Source of the DNA: Struthio camelus
Lineage: Eukaryota > Chordata > Aves > Struthioniformes > Struthionidae
Assembly: GCF_040807025.1 (NCBI RefSeq)
Contig: NC_090953.1
Location: 21,002,997 to 21,066,996 of the forward strand
Length of the DNA: 64,000 nt
Direction: 5' to 3'
The translations under genes were made by a program, and so were the position numbers. The notes beneath the pieces are model-generated. The model saw only the letters and a program-made list of their open reading frames with translations. It ran no database searches and was not told where the DNA came from. Shown piece by piece: positions 31,071 through 50,200 of this stretch. How positions within the stretch are numbered: the first letter of the stretch is position 1; every line of letters begins with the position of its first letter.

Positions 31071-33369
31071 TGCTTGGGTTTTCTTGCCCACTAAAAAGTC
31101 ACTTTTTTATTCGTTAATAACGAGTTGTCTTAATATCTCAAAAATATCAAACCAGTAGAGAGAATATAGGCATGAAAACCTTTCTGAACAAAATTTTCAT
31201 TTGGTCAAGCAATAAATTCATCTAATTCCTCATTGAAATCTTTAGTCAGGTCCAATACAGAAGTACTGGAGATGAGCATCTTCTACAGTGGCAACGTGTT
31301 TTCAGTCTCGAGCACCTAGTAACTGGTAAACATGCAATAGCAGAAGTCATTGCTCATTTTAGACACGGAACAAGTAATTTGTTCAGAGTTGTTTTCATGG
31401 GATACATTAACAGAAATTGGCCAGATATAGTGTTTTAAATACAGAAACACTGAAAACTAACATTGGTACTATAGGCTTTATAGCTTTTTATAGGCTTTAT
31501 AGCTTTTTTTTTTTTCCTTGTATGGTATTTTTATTTTGCAAGTGTTTGGTTTTGGTGTAATTGTCCTTGAAAAACATGTTGTGTACTTTAGAAAACAAAT
31601 TTCATTCAATGACTGTTGTGCCTAGGTTTAGATAAAAGATTCAGCATGTAAGAAATGTAAGTTTACCAGTATGCTTGTCTACACGTGACCAAATATGCAA
31701 CATGAATGAATATTTGAAGTATGTATGAAAGCGAATAATGGCCAGCCGTGTCTGACATTTCTAACACTAAACTATTAACGATAGTATCTCATTTGACAAG
31801 TAGAATGGTTAACCATTAACTTTATATGCAGAGACAACATTCTTTATACTGTATCTCTGGTAACTGAAGGCTTTAAAAAAAAAAAAAATTAGTGTTCAAA
31901 TGTCACTAGCCTATTGTCATGTGTATAGTATTAGAAACATTACAATGTGTACGTTTCACCTGGCACCTGTAGCAAAACGGGTCACTGACTTGTTTTGATT
32001 TGGTAATTCTTACTTAATCATGACTTTTAAGTTCTTGTCTTTTGGGGGGGAGGGGAGGGGAAGAAGTGATACAGGGAAGCAGGAAAAATAGTAACCAGTT
32101 CAGTTTTAGCACATATATTCAGGTCACAAGTGAATTAGTATTTCTCCTCTGATCTTTGTTCTGAAACCAGTTATTTGATGGACTGGCATTGAGTGTGGGC
32201 AACTGTCTGCTCAGTCAAGAGCAACTTGAGTGATAAATATGCTCTTAAATTAACCTTTACTGTGAAAACACAGTATGGCACTGACTTAAAACTATTTTCC
32301 TTAAAAGGCATGTATACTAAATTGGTGTATCTGTTTCTCTACCAAACACCTGCTTTTTGCATCTGGTAATTATCAGTGTTCACTGAATGAAATAACTGAA
32401 ATAAAACATATCTTGCAAATGCACTGCATTATAATATCAAGGGTGGGGTTTTTTTATTGACTAGAAACTGACAAATTTGCTCTCTATCATTTAAAAAAAA
32501 AAAGAATACAGGTTAAATAAATTCCCAACCACAGTCAGCTCACCAAGACAGCTGGTATTTTTGAAAGAGATGTTGTTGACATGTAACTGAAAATATTTAG
32601 TAAAATAAGATGCATATAAGATTACATTGTTTTAATGGTTTATCATGGATAAAAAAGCTGTTCAACTCTAATGGTCTTGCACAGCCATTTAGAAATGGAT
32701 GTCGTCTTTAAAAATTAATCTTAAAAATCACTTTCCTCATTCAAATGAGTCATTATCCATGTTTTCAGTATTAAATATAAATGGTTTTGCTATTAGTTCT
32801 TTTGTGACTTGCTGTCATTCTCAGATGTTAATGTAGATTGCTGGCTGATTGTTACTCATATACCATATGCCTTCCCTATACTGAATGCTTTTGATATTTT
32901 GCAAAATACTCCTTCTTCGTAGTGTAATCCAATCCAGCGTAGAAGCTCAATGGCAGTTTATAGACTTTGGGGGAGGGGGGGAACCATGCATTCTATAATA
33001 ACAGCTGAACATAAGTGGGTAACTTATATTTGAGAAATAAACTGAAAGACTATCAGCACATTCATCAACATGGTAAAGGGACTACAGTAATGCCGAAAGC
33101 AACGGAGTTGCACGCCCTTTTTAAATCTGTTTAGCCTTTATGATCCTTACATTAGAGCAGCATAAAGCATACAAAATGCATTCTTACAGTGGTCTCTGTG
33201 TCACCACATGCCTTATACTTCTTAACTGATATTAACAAGGGAAAGGGTACATGCAGCAAGTGTGAGGTTCAGATTCTTACATTAAATGCCACTACTGAGT
33301 TGTAATACATTGTTTAAAAGTAAAACTATAAAAATAGAGCTTAACTGTCTGCAAACTTGCAGAAAAAAT
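31071..33369. other. Intergenic spacer between convergent LACTB and RPS27L
   Basis: About 2.3 kb of AT-rich sequence without coding features. A 19-bp perfect tandem duplication lies at 31470-31507. Either 3' UTR could extend into this spacer. Confidence 0.55.
31470..31507. repeat. 19-bp tandem duplication
   Basis: TATAGGCTTTATAGCTTTT occurs twice without mismatch (31470-31488 and 31489-31507) and leads into a T run. It is recent enough to be unmutated. Confidence 0.9.
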
Positions 33370-33384
33370 TTGCACTTCAAACCA

Positions 33385-33390
33385 TTTATT
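33385..33390 (-). terminator. Poly(A) signal of RPS27L
   Basis: TTTATT on the plus strand is AATAAA on the gene strand, about 150 bases after the RPS27L stop codon. The short 3' UTR fits a ribosomal-protein-type gene. Confidence 0.65.
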
Positions 33391-33536
33391 GAAAAAGAGA
33401 TTCCAGCTCATTAGTCACTTGTGATACATAATTTTTACAAAATCAACATTGTTATATTAACGGACTTTTTTTTTTTTTTTTAAACAGATAAGGCTTTCAG
33501 GAACACAGATCCATGTCAGTATGTTGAAGCGACTGT

Positions 33537-39018
<5,482 letters not shown>

Positions 39019-39235
39019 GTCTCCGGCACCACCCGCTGCCGCCGCCCGCCCCTTCCCCTCGGCGCCCGCAGCTTCCGGCCGGGCCGGGGCAGAGCCGCCC
39101 GTCCCCGGGGCTCGGCGGGCGGGGGACGGGGGGACGGAGTCCTAAGGCTGACGTGGGTTTTGTGCGCGTTAGGCGCGCTGCCTGCCCTCTGACCGCAGCT
39201 CGAGAGCGCGCTGGGCGCGGGGAGGCGGGGCGGAG

Positions 39236-42200
39236 TGTCGGTACGAGTCCAGACTCTTTTCTTTAAAAAAAAAAAGTGCTTGTGTTTCCTTTTTATGGTT
39301 GCATGGGTCACACACAACAAAATAAGAAAAATACGCTTACTTGTAAAATAGGATTTTTTACCCGATCAAGTATAGTTGCTAAAAACAATTCATCAGCCTG
39401 CAGATACTTAGTTCTCCTTTTGCAAGGCGCCTTCGTATGTTCACTGCCCGAGAGACGAAGGTCTCCGCTCAAATGTTCACGCCTTAAATGGAGTTTAGAA
39501 GACCAATGTACTTTTATACTAGCTTTTGGCTAAAACCTGACTCAGTGTTTCGTACTAAATGACACCTTACTTCAAGTTGTGTATATATATATATACACAG
39601 TCTTTGGGGGTTTCCCACCCAAATCAAAAAGAAAAACGGGGAAGAGTTGTTAATGTTAGTTATCATTTATGCAATGAAATTGATTTAGAAAACGTGAAAT
39701 AAAAACGTTGCTGATAGTGGGAATGGAAAAATAGTCACTAATTTTCTTATTAAGAGGTAGAGGTATTGTGTAAGTAATAATTATGAATACAATCTATTAA
39801 GACTATTTGATTTAACTGAAACAAGCCCCAAACTGCATTTAAAAGTGTAATTCACTGAAAGTCCAGTAAGCGGCACAAATGCACCTTATAAAAATCACTT
39901 AATATGAAAAGTCTTCTAAAAATGTAAAACAGGCAGAATGTCAAGCCACATCCTTTTTGAAGAGCGAACTGATGCATTTAGCAAAAATGTTATCAAAGCA
40001 ATAGATATTGAAAATAGTTTAATCAGATGTAAAGGAATTCCCCATGCGCCTTCTCTGAAATACTTCTTCAATGACTTTGTCCAAAACTGAATTCATTGTA
40101 TTCTACTTTGACATCTAAACTACACAATGCAGATTAACATAACTGTTAACTATTTGTTAATAATGTTGTCTTAAATTTGTTATGATCTAGTAAGAAATAT
40201 TGCATGAATATTTCACTTTTAAAAAACACTTTTAAAAAAATCCATTACTGAAGGTTGTTGTTTCTTTCTGAGAATTGTTTTCATTTCTCCTAAGATACGG
40301 AGCTGGAATTTCCTGCTTTTTCTTCCTCCAGGATTTTAAAAATTTGCCATGTGCAGAAGTGAAGATGTAGATTTTCATAGAGGCACATCTGTCTGACAAC
40401 AGTGTTCCCAAAGCTGAGATGGCATCCCCGATGCTGCCAGCGTACAAAGCTTGCAGAAACCGTTCTCTCTGCCCCCAAACCCTGCATTATTCTGCAAGAA
40501 TAGACCCACGTGTTGTAGTGCTTCAAGTCATTATATTGTTTTTCTCGTCTCCCAGTCGCAACTGCCATACTGTAATGCTATGTTAGCTTTTTTTTCCTTA
40601 TGCTCTGGAGAGATGATGACACATAACAAGGGTGTTTTGCAAGTCCTTTTCATTATATCATAGGGACTTTAATCGGAAAGGCCCTGACTCATGCTCTGCA
40701 TGCTGTCCTGTGAAGTTAGGAACATGTGCTAGCTATCAGTACAGAGCAGCTGGCTCCGGTTCTTGCTTCTTAACTGTTTCTACTTAGTACCTTTCAGTCT
40801 TTTTCAAGTGTATGGTATTTACCTGCAAGCAGAAAGAAGGGAATGTATTAAGGCTGTTGATTCAGAATCTGGAAGAGAATTATACGTTTCTTTGGTTATA
40901 ATAATATCTTCACAATATATAAAAACTAAAAAAAAAAAAAGAACTTTTCAACTACTGCCCTCCTTCACTTCTTCCTCCTAGCTTTCCTTTGCTAAAGGTT
41001 TTTCCTGCAAGGACCATCCGGTGCCTGAGGAAGATTGTAGATTCACAATTTACATTAAAAAGAGCTTTCTGTGGAAGGAGGGGCACACAGGATGATCTGA
41101 AAACAGGATGTGTTTGGGACACATCCCTCTCTTTGGTTCTCTATTTTGGTTTTACTTGGAGATTCATTTCCTTTTCATAGCAGCTTGTAGTTGAGTGTGA
41201 CCTGCTGAAGGAGTCAATTATAATGGATTACATTCAATCTTATGATATAAACCATTTTTTGAAGCACATCATTTAAAAAGCAGAAATGCAGCACTGAGCA
41301 AGTTAACTAGGAGAGAAATGTAGTCTGTTTTTGCCAGGTTTGTACCACAGTGGCATGGCCTACAGAGTGTGTGTTCAAGTCCAAGAGAAATTACTTCCCC
41401 TTTCCAACCTTCCCCCAGCAAAAAAAGACTTTAATTTCATTTCTGATAAAAGAGCAAGAAACAATGTCTGTTTGCTAGAACAACTAGAGAAAATTTCCAG
41501 AAGTTGGTATGGAGATGTTTAAAAACAGCATAATGACGGTTACTTTTTTTTGCACATAATGAGTGGAAGTCTTTTGCTGTTTCAGAGCTGAGGCTGAAAC
41601 TCTCTGACGGCACGCGTTGTGGTGGTCTCTCGCCGAGCTGTGCCTGGGACATGCCTTGCGACACGGGAGGCCACGCTGGAGCGCCTGCGCGCACCTGGTA
41701 CCACTCTGTTACACTCTTCCACTCGTGGCCTTCGGTAGCAGAGCTCGGGTGGGTTGTTAGGATTTGCTATGGGATGTTGCCAGAATACAGGCTATTGTGG
41801 GAGTTTACTACAGGACATCTTTGAAACCGAGCATGGTCTCCAAGGAGATGTATATTGACTGATCTACAAAAATGAATTCACTCTAATAATGCTTCCTTTG
41901 GTACATTTAGAATACTAAAATGTGGGTAGGTGTCTCTGTAGTATTATTGTTAAAACCATTTAGGTTTCCGTATGTTAACGAACTCTAAGCTGCACTGAGA
42001 ACTAGGTTCCCTTCAAGTTGTATGTTTGATCTGGAACGCTGTCTGCCCGTGGTTTTGTCCATACTGTGGAATTAAGTATAATAATTTTTAATTGATTTTA
42101 CATTAATGGTATAAACCCTGGGATGTGGCCAGTGGGTTTAAATGTGGCTTATGCTGAGTTTAGATTGGCAAGGAATTTGAAGAAGGTCCACTTTTAGCAT

Positions 42201-45200
42201 TAATCTTATTAACCTTGAACTTCATGGAATTTACAGATAAGAATCTTATAGTGCTTTTCCTTTCTGGGATTGAGGGAGACCGAACTGTACATACTTTGTG
42301 TAATTTTGCTCGTTAATGGCTTAACTTAATCTTTTCTGTATAAAAAGTTCTGCAACATATACATGTATACATATATACATATGAAGAATTCATACATTGA
42401 AGTCACTAGAGTAAAGGAAAGTAGCGCTCTTTCTAAAGACCGAAAAAATTAAACCTGTGCATTGATATTTTTTTAAAAGTAAGAAGGACATATTGAAGGC
42501 ACTGAGACGAAGTGTAGAATGAGCACAGAAGTATCCACCGGCAGAGCAAGAGATGTTTAGTAGAACTGGGAAATGAGTGGCAGTTATTTAAAGGAGTGTC
42601 ACATGATAGTCATCAAATAGTAATAAATTTCACTGGCATCTGCCAAAACCAGAGTTGTTAAGGATATACGTGAAAAGTATTATTATATTATTTACTAGAG
42701 TCCAAAAGCTAAGGAGCAAAGCTCATGTTCGTGACTTGTAGTTAGGTGGCATTCTGGAAAAGACTGCCTCATAAGCTTATCTTTTGGCAGGACTGGGACC
42801 TGTGAACTCCAATTAGTGCCAGAATAACAGGATCTTGGTTCTACCAATGTTTCAAATCATTCTATTGTTTTTTGAAGCCTTGTACTTAAACAATTAAGGC
42901 TTAGAAATTCCTACACTTTCTTACACATTGAACAAAAGAGCTTGATTAAAGAAGGATTTTCACAGAGCTTTCTGTGTTCTGTATGAGGTTCTTTTTATAC
43001 TTAGCTAATCTTCCATTTGAATAGAAGGAGAAAAAAGATTTTTGGAAGTTAGAAGTAATGTGTCTATCATTTGAGACAAGTAGAAACAAGAGTGGGAATT
43101 AAGGAGCAAGACTAATCTATTATTCTCCTAAAAATGTAGGTGTCAGTAAACTAGTCACAAGTATTTTCTGGGGTTTTTATGTGTATGCAAAGATTGTTGT
43201 ATTTATTGCATATAATCAAGGGAGTAATTGCGTTTTGCTAGTCATGTTAGTGCATTTCTTGACAAGATCTCGGTGCTTTAACAGATGCACTTTACATACA
43301 TCTCAGTGACTAAGAGAATTTTTGCCATATCTTGTTTGGGACTCAACATCTGTTTATTGGATGAGTTTCAACTGTGGTATTCAGGCAAAACTGTTAGGGC
43401 AGGTGAGATTGAACTTGGAATTTTATTTGGGTGTTTTAAAAGGTTTTAACATTTTCCTTTTTTTTTTTTTTTTTGAAATGTAGAAATCTGCATCATAGTC
43501 AACAGCTAGAAAACATTGTTACGGTGCTATCCCCATATATGTAGTGACAAAAAGTAAACTATAATGTCAACCATTTTCAACTTCCTACACATGCAGCGTT
43601 CCCCTCAGAGGTTCTCCCGTGTCAGACATGAATAAAATGTTTAATCTTAGTTGATCTATTTGACTGCAATGTGACCTAAAACAAATACTGTCCTTTTCAA
43701 TTTAGTGCTAAAACAGAGACTGGGTTTCAAAGTATTTTCATGGAAGAAGCATCGTACTGGATTGATTATTAAGCCCTAAGAGCTTTGATAGTATTCTTCA
43801 AACTTTTACTAAAGCATTGAAAGGTGTACAGTTGTACAATTAGAGTTTTTACATATTACAAAAAACCTAAAACAATATAACTTACAGTCTTTATATCTTG
43901 TTTATAAAGTAACTTGAAAGTTGGTGGTTAAGTAAACATCTGTCCTCTGAGTCTGGCAAACTGGCACGTTTCCAGATCAGAACAGCACACGGTATTGCAA
44001 AGCACGAGTGTAATTAAAGAGGAAAGTAATTTGCATTATTTTTCTATAAAACTACTCTTGAGTAACAGATGGCAGTCACAAACATACTGCTCCAAAGACA
44101 TATGGAAACCTATTTGTTGCATAAATCTCAGAGTGAAGATTAACCCCCAAATTACTCTCTTCGTTGCTGAAAGAAGATGATGCAGTAATCTTCAGCAGGG
44201 CCCTAATTACAGTACATAGCAATTCATGTCTCTGAAAATACAGATATATGGAAATATTTCAGAGACTAGTTTCTCATTTGCAGTTTCCTATAATCTGATT
44301 ATTCATGCTAGTCTGAAGTAATTAATCTGTTTGGTTTTACTGCTGCGGTGCCAGATTGTCATTATCATATATAAACTTAAATCTTATTATAAGTACTTCA
44401 GCAGCCCATCTTAACATCTAAACGGCCCAATTGCTAATAATGCAGTGGAAAAAGAACTAAGCAGCCATGTTTTCAAATTCCAGCCTCAATAGGGCTGCGG
44501 TCTACAAGTGTGTTAAAAATACCACACCAGCAAACTTCTCCTCTCCCAAATCTTCGTTTTGCCACCTTGGCTCCGCTCTCTCAGGCAATATCCTGATCTG
44601 CCACAGGTCTTAATCGAACAAACAGTGAAATTTTACTCGATTCACCAACACAGCATCTCTGTTATGAAATTAGATGTTAATACAATTACCGGCAAGTTTG
44701 ATTAGCATTTATGACAAGCTTTTATTGAACCCAACTTGTACAGTTTTACATCAGATTTGTCACTGGATCTTTCTTCATGGTTTGTAACGCGAACATATGT
44801 TGGTCAGGAACACCAACAAACCGTGACCCGTGACAAGGAAGATTTGGAGGAATACATGTTTAAGAACACGAGCGGCCTTGTTTTCTCAAGGTTTATCATG
44901 GCTGAAGTTACTTGTCTGAAGGCAGTCCCATCTAGAGGGTAGGTGAGAAGCTTGCCATGGGGTGCATGTCATCTGCTGATGCCACCGCTTACCCGGCCTG
45001 TGCGCAGGGTAGCTGCTGAGCGGCCGCCCCATCAGGCGAAGTGGCAGGGGCTGTTCCTGTGTCAGTAAGTGCCCAAGAGCCCTTCTTGCACAGGTTCTTG
45101 CACGTCCTTTCCTTTAGGGAAAGCTTAAAGGGAGCTGAAAGGAACGCTGGCGTTTGGGCCTTGCAGCATGGCAGTCCCTTAATGAATAATTTGAGGGAAA

Positions 45201-46849
45201 CCGCTTCATTTTCTTTGTTTACCTAAGAGGGAAGCAAGGACTGTTGAGGTGATTTACACAGATAGAAATTTCTCTTTATAGCTTGTTTAGGGGCATGTTA
45301 CAACTTTAAAAATTAAATTAAAGCAATAGGTCTTTGCTGTCATTTTAAATTGTTTCAGTAACATTATTTATTTTTATAGCGCCTTGTGACATCCTATAAG
45401 GAACACAGCATAAAAGAATGCATAATGAGGCTGCCACACATTAAGAGATAATTACCAGTGGAAAAAGATGGGAAAAGGACTGTAGTCAGATGCTGTAAAA
45501 TACCCACTTATCTCTCTAGCTGTACTTGAGACTTTGTGAAAATAATTTTGTTTTGTGTGAATTATAGTTTATTCCTTACATGACACTCCCAAATCAACAC
45601 TTAAAAGAAACATTTGAGGCTACATGCTCATCCACTTTTTCACCTCTACTTGTTAATGATGTGCATGTAATTGAAGTGCAATATGATGCCATTATTTACT
45701 GTGTCACTTCAACAGATAAATACATAGCACTAATTTACAAATTTAGATTGGTTTCCAAAGACAATTTAGCCCAATCCCACCTGATTGCTCAGCATTAGCA
45801 ATTCCCCCAGTGCCATTATATTCAGAATGCGTGTGTTTTTATCTAGAAAACTCATGCATCTACTGTAAGTTGAGCACTGACACTAAAAATACAAGGATCA
45901 AACTTACCAGTAGTGTCAGTGCATGTAGGATGAAACTCAGTAGTACTCTTTATGCTGGCTTCCTATTTCTTTCATCTGCCAGCTGATACTCTTGAAGTAA
46001 TGTTGTTTCTTCTAGTTGCTAAGCTTTAGCATTCCTGAAAGGTAATATACACTAGAAAACACTACAAATTTGATATTACAATATCAAACTACAGATATAC
46101 ATTTATAACTCAACCTCAAAAATTACATTTATGGAAGACTGTTAATATGAAAATATGTAGACAAGTAGCTCGTGGAGTACTTTGACCCGTCTAGCTACAG
46201 GCAGTTGGTGAAGCCTTTCTGTAGATGCTGGTCTCCGATCTCAAGCTCCTGGGCAGTAAGTTTCCTGCAAGATCCTCTGACGTTGCTTGCAGCCTTAAGA
46301 AATAGGAAATCTAGAAACGAGGCTGGCAGCGCTAGTCCATGCTAACCGGAGAAGCAAAACGTGATGTTTTCCAGCGCGTTACTCAACGTAGCTACCCGAG
46401 AGCCAGCGTTGCTGTGCGCGGATGCACGCAGGCCGTTGGGTGCAGCATCGGTTCATTGTGCAAGGCCCAGAAAAAGGTCTGTCCGAAGTTTTATCTTTGT
46501 TCTTCAGTTAAGTAGAAGATATTCAAATACCTGGAAATCATTGTGTGAAGTGCGGTGCGAGCAATAACAGTGAGGCATTCTGTTGGTGGTAGCCTTGTTT
46601 TTGACAGGGAACTGTTGTTTATTACAGGCAAACCATGAAGAAAGAGAGGGTTACCTAAACAAGCGTGTGTAGCTCTAGGAGCCCGTGCTACAACCGCTGC
46701 AGCTCCCTGGAGAGCAGGGAAGCTGGCGACGGCCTCTTCTTCCAGGCAGCTCTTCTGCCCGCACGCAAACACAGATACTGTACACAGAGGTGAATTTAGC
46801 CCTGTTTCAGCGACCTTAGCACCTCGTAGCTCTGTGCTATCTATATGCA
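39236..46849. other. Intergenic region RPS27L-RAB8B, no gene recognised
   Basis: About 7.6 kb between the two divergent promoters. Contents seen are a 22-bp AT-rich palindrome (39578-39599), a T run near 43458-43474 and GC-richer patches at about 41600-41700 and 44960-45060 without convincing coding frames. Enhancers could be present but cannot be shown. Confidence 0.6.
39578..39599. repeat. 22-bp AT-rich perfect palindrome
   Basis: TGTG, then alternating TA, then CACA; it equals its own reverse complement around 39588/39589. It can form a cruciform but is mostly a (TA)n microsatellite. Confidence 0.9.
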
Positions 46850-47081
46850 CTGTAATGGCGGTCGCGGTCCCGTTTTTAGGCCGGGGGGTTGTTTTGGGCC
46901 GAAACGCTTCGCGGCGGTGGTGGTGGGGGGGTGTTACGCCTATTTCCGGGGACCAGCCCTGTGCAGCCCTGGGCCTCAGCGCACCCCCGCCGACTACATC
47001 TCCCGTCGGCCCCTGCGGCGCCTCCGGCGCGCCGTGACGCAGCGCGGCGGGCGCCGGGAAGGGCGGGGCCGAGCCGAGCCA

Positions 47082-47133
47082 CCGCCTCCTCCGCCTCCGC
47101 GTCCGCCTCCGCGTCCGCCTCCGCCTCCTTCCG
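47082..47133. repeat. 12-bp tandem repeat in the RAB8B 5' UTR
   Basis: The unit CCGCCTCCGCGT occurs at 47091-47102 and 47103-47114, with a third copy (one mismatch) at 47115-47126, inside a CCGCCT-rich stretch. It ends 35-40 bases before the RAB8B start codon. Confidence 0.85.
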
Positions 47134-47168
47134 GCGGCGGGTGGCGGCGAGCCGGAGGCCGAGCGAAG

Positions 47169-47292
47169 ATGGCGAAGACCTACGACTATCTCTTCAAGCT
47201 GCTGCTGATCGGCGACTCGGGCGTGGGCAAGACCTGCCTGCTGTTCCGCTTCAGCGAGGACGCCTTCAACACCACCTTCATCTCCACCATCG
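47169..47292 (+). CDS. RAB8B: RAB8B coding exon 1
   Basis: 41 codons plus one base, from ATG (context GCGAAGATGG) to ...TFISTI. It encodes the P-loop and most of switch I. The donor is ATCG|GTGAGC. Confidence 0.96.
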
Positions 47293-50200
47293 GTGAGCGG
47301 CCGCGCCGCACCGCGCGGGGGGCTCGGCTCGGCTCGGCTCGGCTCGGCGCGGGGCGCCTCCGCCAGCCCGGGGGGCGCAGGGCTCCCCGGCCGGGCCCTC
47401 CCGGCGCGGGGCGGCGGCCGCGCCGCCCGCAGGGAGCCGGAGCCGCCGCCCGCGCTGGGCCGGCCTCCGGCTGCGCGGCTCCGGCGGGCGCCCCGCCGCC
47501 GTTACGACCGTTACGGCCGTTAGGGGCCCGGCGCGGCAGGCAGCGCCGCCGCGGGGAGAGCGGGGCGCGCCCGCCGCCGCCGGCCCCGAGGGCCGGGGCA
47601 GGGAAGGGGCGCGCGGGGCAGGGAAGGGGCGGCGGCGGCGGGCGCAGGCGGCGGCTGAGCGCGGAGGTCGGGCGGCCGCGCACCGCTGCCCTGCCGGCGG
47701 CTCGCCGCGGCCCCCGCGAGCCTCAGCGTCCCCCCGTGCCCGGGTGGCATCAACAGTTGGCCCTCTTCCCCCTGCAAAGCCACTGAGCCGCCCTTTCTTC
47801 TCTCTTGCCGTGGAAATCGGGTTTATGGGGAGCGTTTTATTTATTTATTGATGTGTTTATTTTTTTAAAAAAAGGCTCTTCACAGAACTGGCCCAGTAAC
47901 GAGTCATATACGAAATGCAGAACGTGACGCTAACTGGTTCCTGGGTGCTCTGTTTGCCAGTTGTGCTCCTTGTTGTTTCGCTATTGTTCGTTTCGCGTTT
48001 GAACGTAAGTTTTTTAGAAAATGGAAGATGGCTTGAGCTGTTTAGGCTGGTTATTGCTCATGTTGGGCTAAGCTTCAGAGCTGCAGCGACCAAACTGCTC
48101 TTAGCAGATCGTTGACAAATCTCTTCTCTTGTCTCAACTCCTCTGAATGTGCATGTGTGTATTTATATACATGTAGCTAAAATCTGGGGGGGGGGGGGGG
48201 TTGGAGTACTTCTAGTTAAGAATTATGTAGAAATGCCTTAGTGATTAAACAGAGGAACTTCCTTGATAGAAGCTGAGTTTGGTTATTAGACATGATGGTG
48301 AAAAGCAGTGCTTCTAAAACTCAACTAACCTGTTTTAATGAGCTCTAACATATTAAAACAGGCTACTGTGGTTTAAGTTTTTGTAAGACTTGTTTTAAGT
48401 TGTGCTTATATATTATTCAGCAGAAAGTTTAAGTCTTTTACTGAGATGTTTTTGAGTTGAAATCTCCTTCAAAACTAGAGATTTATGGTTAACCTCTTGT
48501 AGTTGGTGTCACTTTTAAAATAAAATGAAGTATGCTGTTTTGAGGATGAAGGGGTAAATTATTGTGGAGGTTGCTAGCATTTAGTCCACTAATGTTGACT
48601 TTGAAGAATAATATTAAGAAAATGAGTAGGCTCCTTTTGTCTTAAGGAAATTGATTTAAGGATGAGATGAAATAATATATGACTTATGTTATCAAAATGT
48701 CATATTCTGTTTAGACACTTTATTGCACTGAATGCTCGTTGCACAGGGAAGAAGTGAATTCTCATCTAGGCAGATGTGATTGACAACTGGATATCACTGG
48801 CATTTCTAAAGACTTAAAAAGAGAAAATAGTTTTTCTGCATTTCAAAAAAAGCATTTTTACGAAAGTAAAACTGCATCTTCCTTTCCCCTCTGCTTACTC
48901 TTTGCAACCCCTTTTTCAAAAGCCACATCAGTAGCACCAACTGATCAAGGCCCGAGTAGCAGTTACCTAAAGAGGACTTTGCTGTGTGTATGGCACAATG
49001 AAAGGCTTAAGAGAGATTATTAATTGCCGTATAGTTTTCAAAAAAAAAAAAAAAAAAGAGACCCACCTACACTGGGTAATGTACTAGCTATAAAGTAACT
49101 CTTTATATTTAGGAAGAGATGGCTAACATAAATGGATGCAGCACTCTTTCTTCCAGTCACCTTTTATCATGATGTTTCTTGAACTGCTTAGTCCCTTCAT
49201 ATTTCCTTTTCTGCACTGATTCACTTTGAAGCCTTCAGGATACTGAGGATGGTTTTATTTTTTCTTACCTTATGTAGTAAATATAAGATTTTTGTCTTAT
49301 TTCCTGCCCTTATATTTGCTTTTATAAGGGCACTAATATCAACACGAATCAACTTGAAGAAAGTTGCTAATAACTGAGGCATGCTTCTCGTTTCTCAAGC
49401 AGTATTTATGGTTTCAGAACCTCATTTTCCTATTCGTATAATTTGTTTCTGCCAGTCTTTTTTTATTTTTAGCAAAGGACCTACAAAGAGGAAAGTTGAC
49501 GACACAGGAAATAGTGAAATTGTTCGTACAAAGTGCTGACGGGTGCTTAAATAAAATACTCTCTTTTTTTTTTTTTTTTGGACTTTCTCATGTATTGGTT
49601 GTATTGCTTTTAAGTCAGTCATACAGATCTAAGCTGTATGTTCTTGAAAATGCTTTTGTTGTTGTTGTTAAAGACAAAGTGCAGTGAGTGCACGCTGGCT
49701 GTTTGGTGCTGGTCAGTTTTACAGTCTAACTAACGTATGTGATGAGCTTAGGGGAATTCCATATTTAACAACTCTGAATTTATTCCTCTACTGATAAAGC
49801 ATAACCAATGGTGGCATGGAGGGAAACTCAGAAATGCAGTGCTTTTCCTAAACAGGCCTTTGCCAGTTGAAAAGAAGTTCTGAGGTCCCTGGATTAGCAT
49901 TCCTGGTTGAGTACACTGAGTCTTCTGAGGTATAAGCTGCCAGGCTGCCTTGTTTGTATGTTCTCCAAACAGGGGCTTCTCCAAGACAGTGGTACTTACT
50001 GTCACAACTTATCTTCAGCTCACGGTCATTTGAATTAGTACCCGCTATGTTGTATGCCTTTAGTGGTACCCTAGATCTCTTCTACTCTGTCTGGTTCCTA
50101 GCAAGACTGGAATTGTTAAGCATCTGCTTGAGATGTATTGTCAAACTTTATTGTTTAAATCATACTCATAAATATTGTTTGTGCGAGGTGAGGTAATTAG

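Larger units (their letters stand above)
46850..47720 (+). promoter_or_regulatory. CpG island promoter of RAB8B
   Basis: A strongly G+C- and CpG-rich block covering the 5' flank, 5' UTR, first coding exon and start of intron 1. ETS-type TTCCGG elements occur near 46942 and 47129. The start codon context AAGATGGCG also matches the core of a YY1 site, as in many housekeeping genes. No TATA box is seen. Confidence 0.8.

Noticed and set aside
47186-47683. 165-codon minus-strand frame opposite RAB8B exon 1
   Set aside because: It is antisense to exon 1 and CpG-island DNA; Pro/Ala/Arg low complexity.
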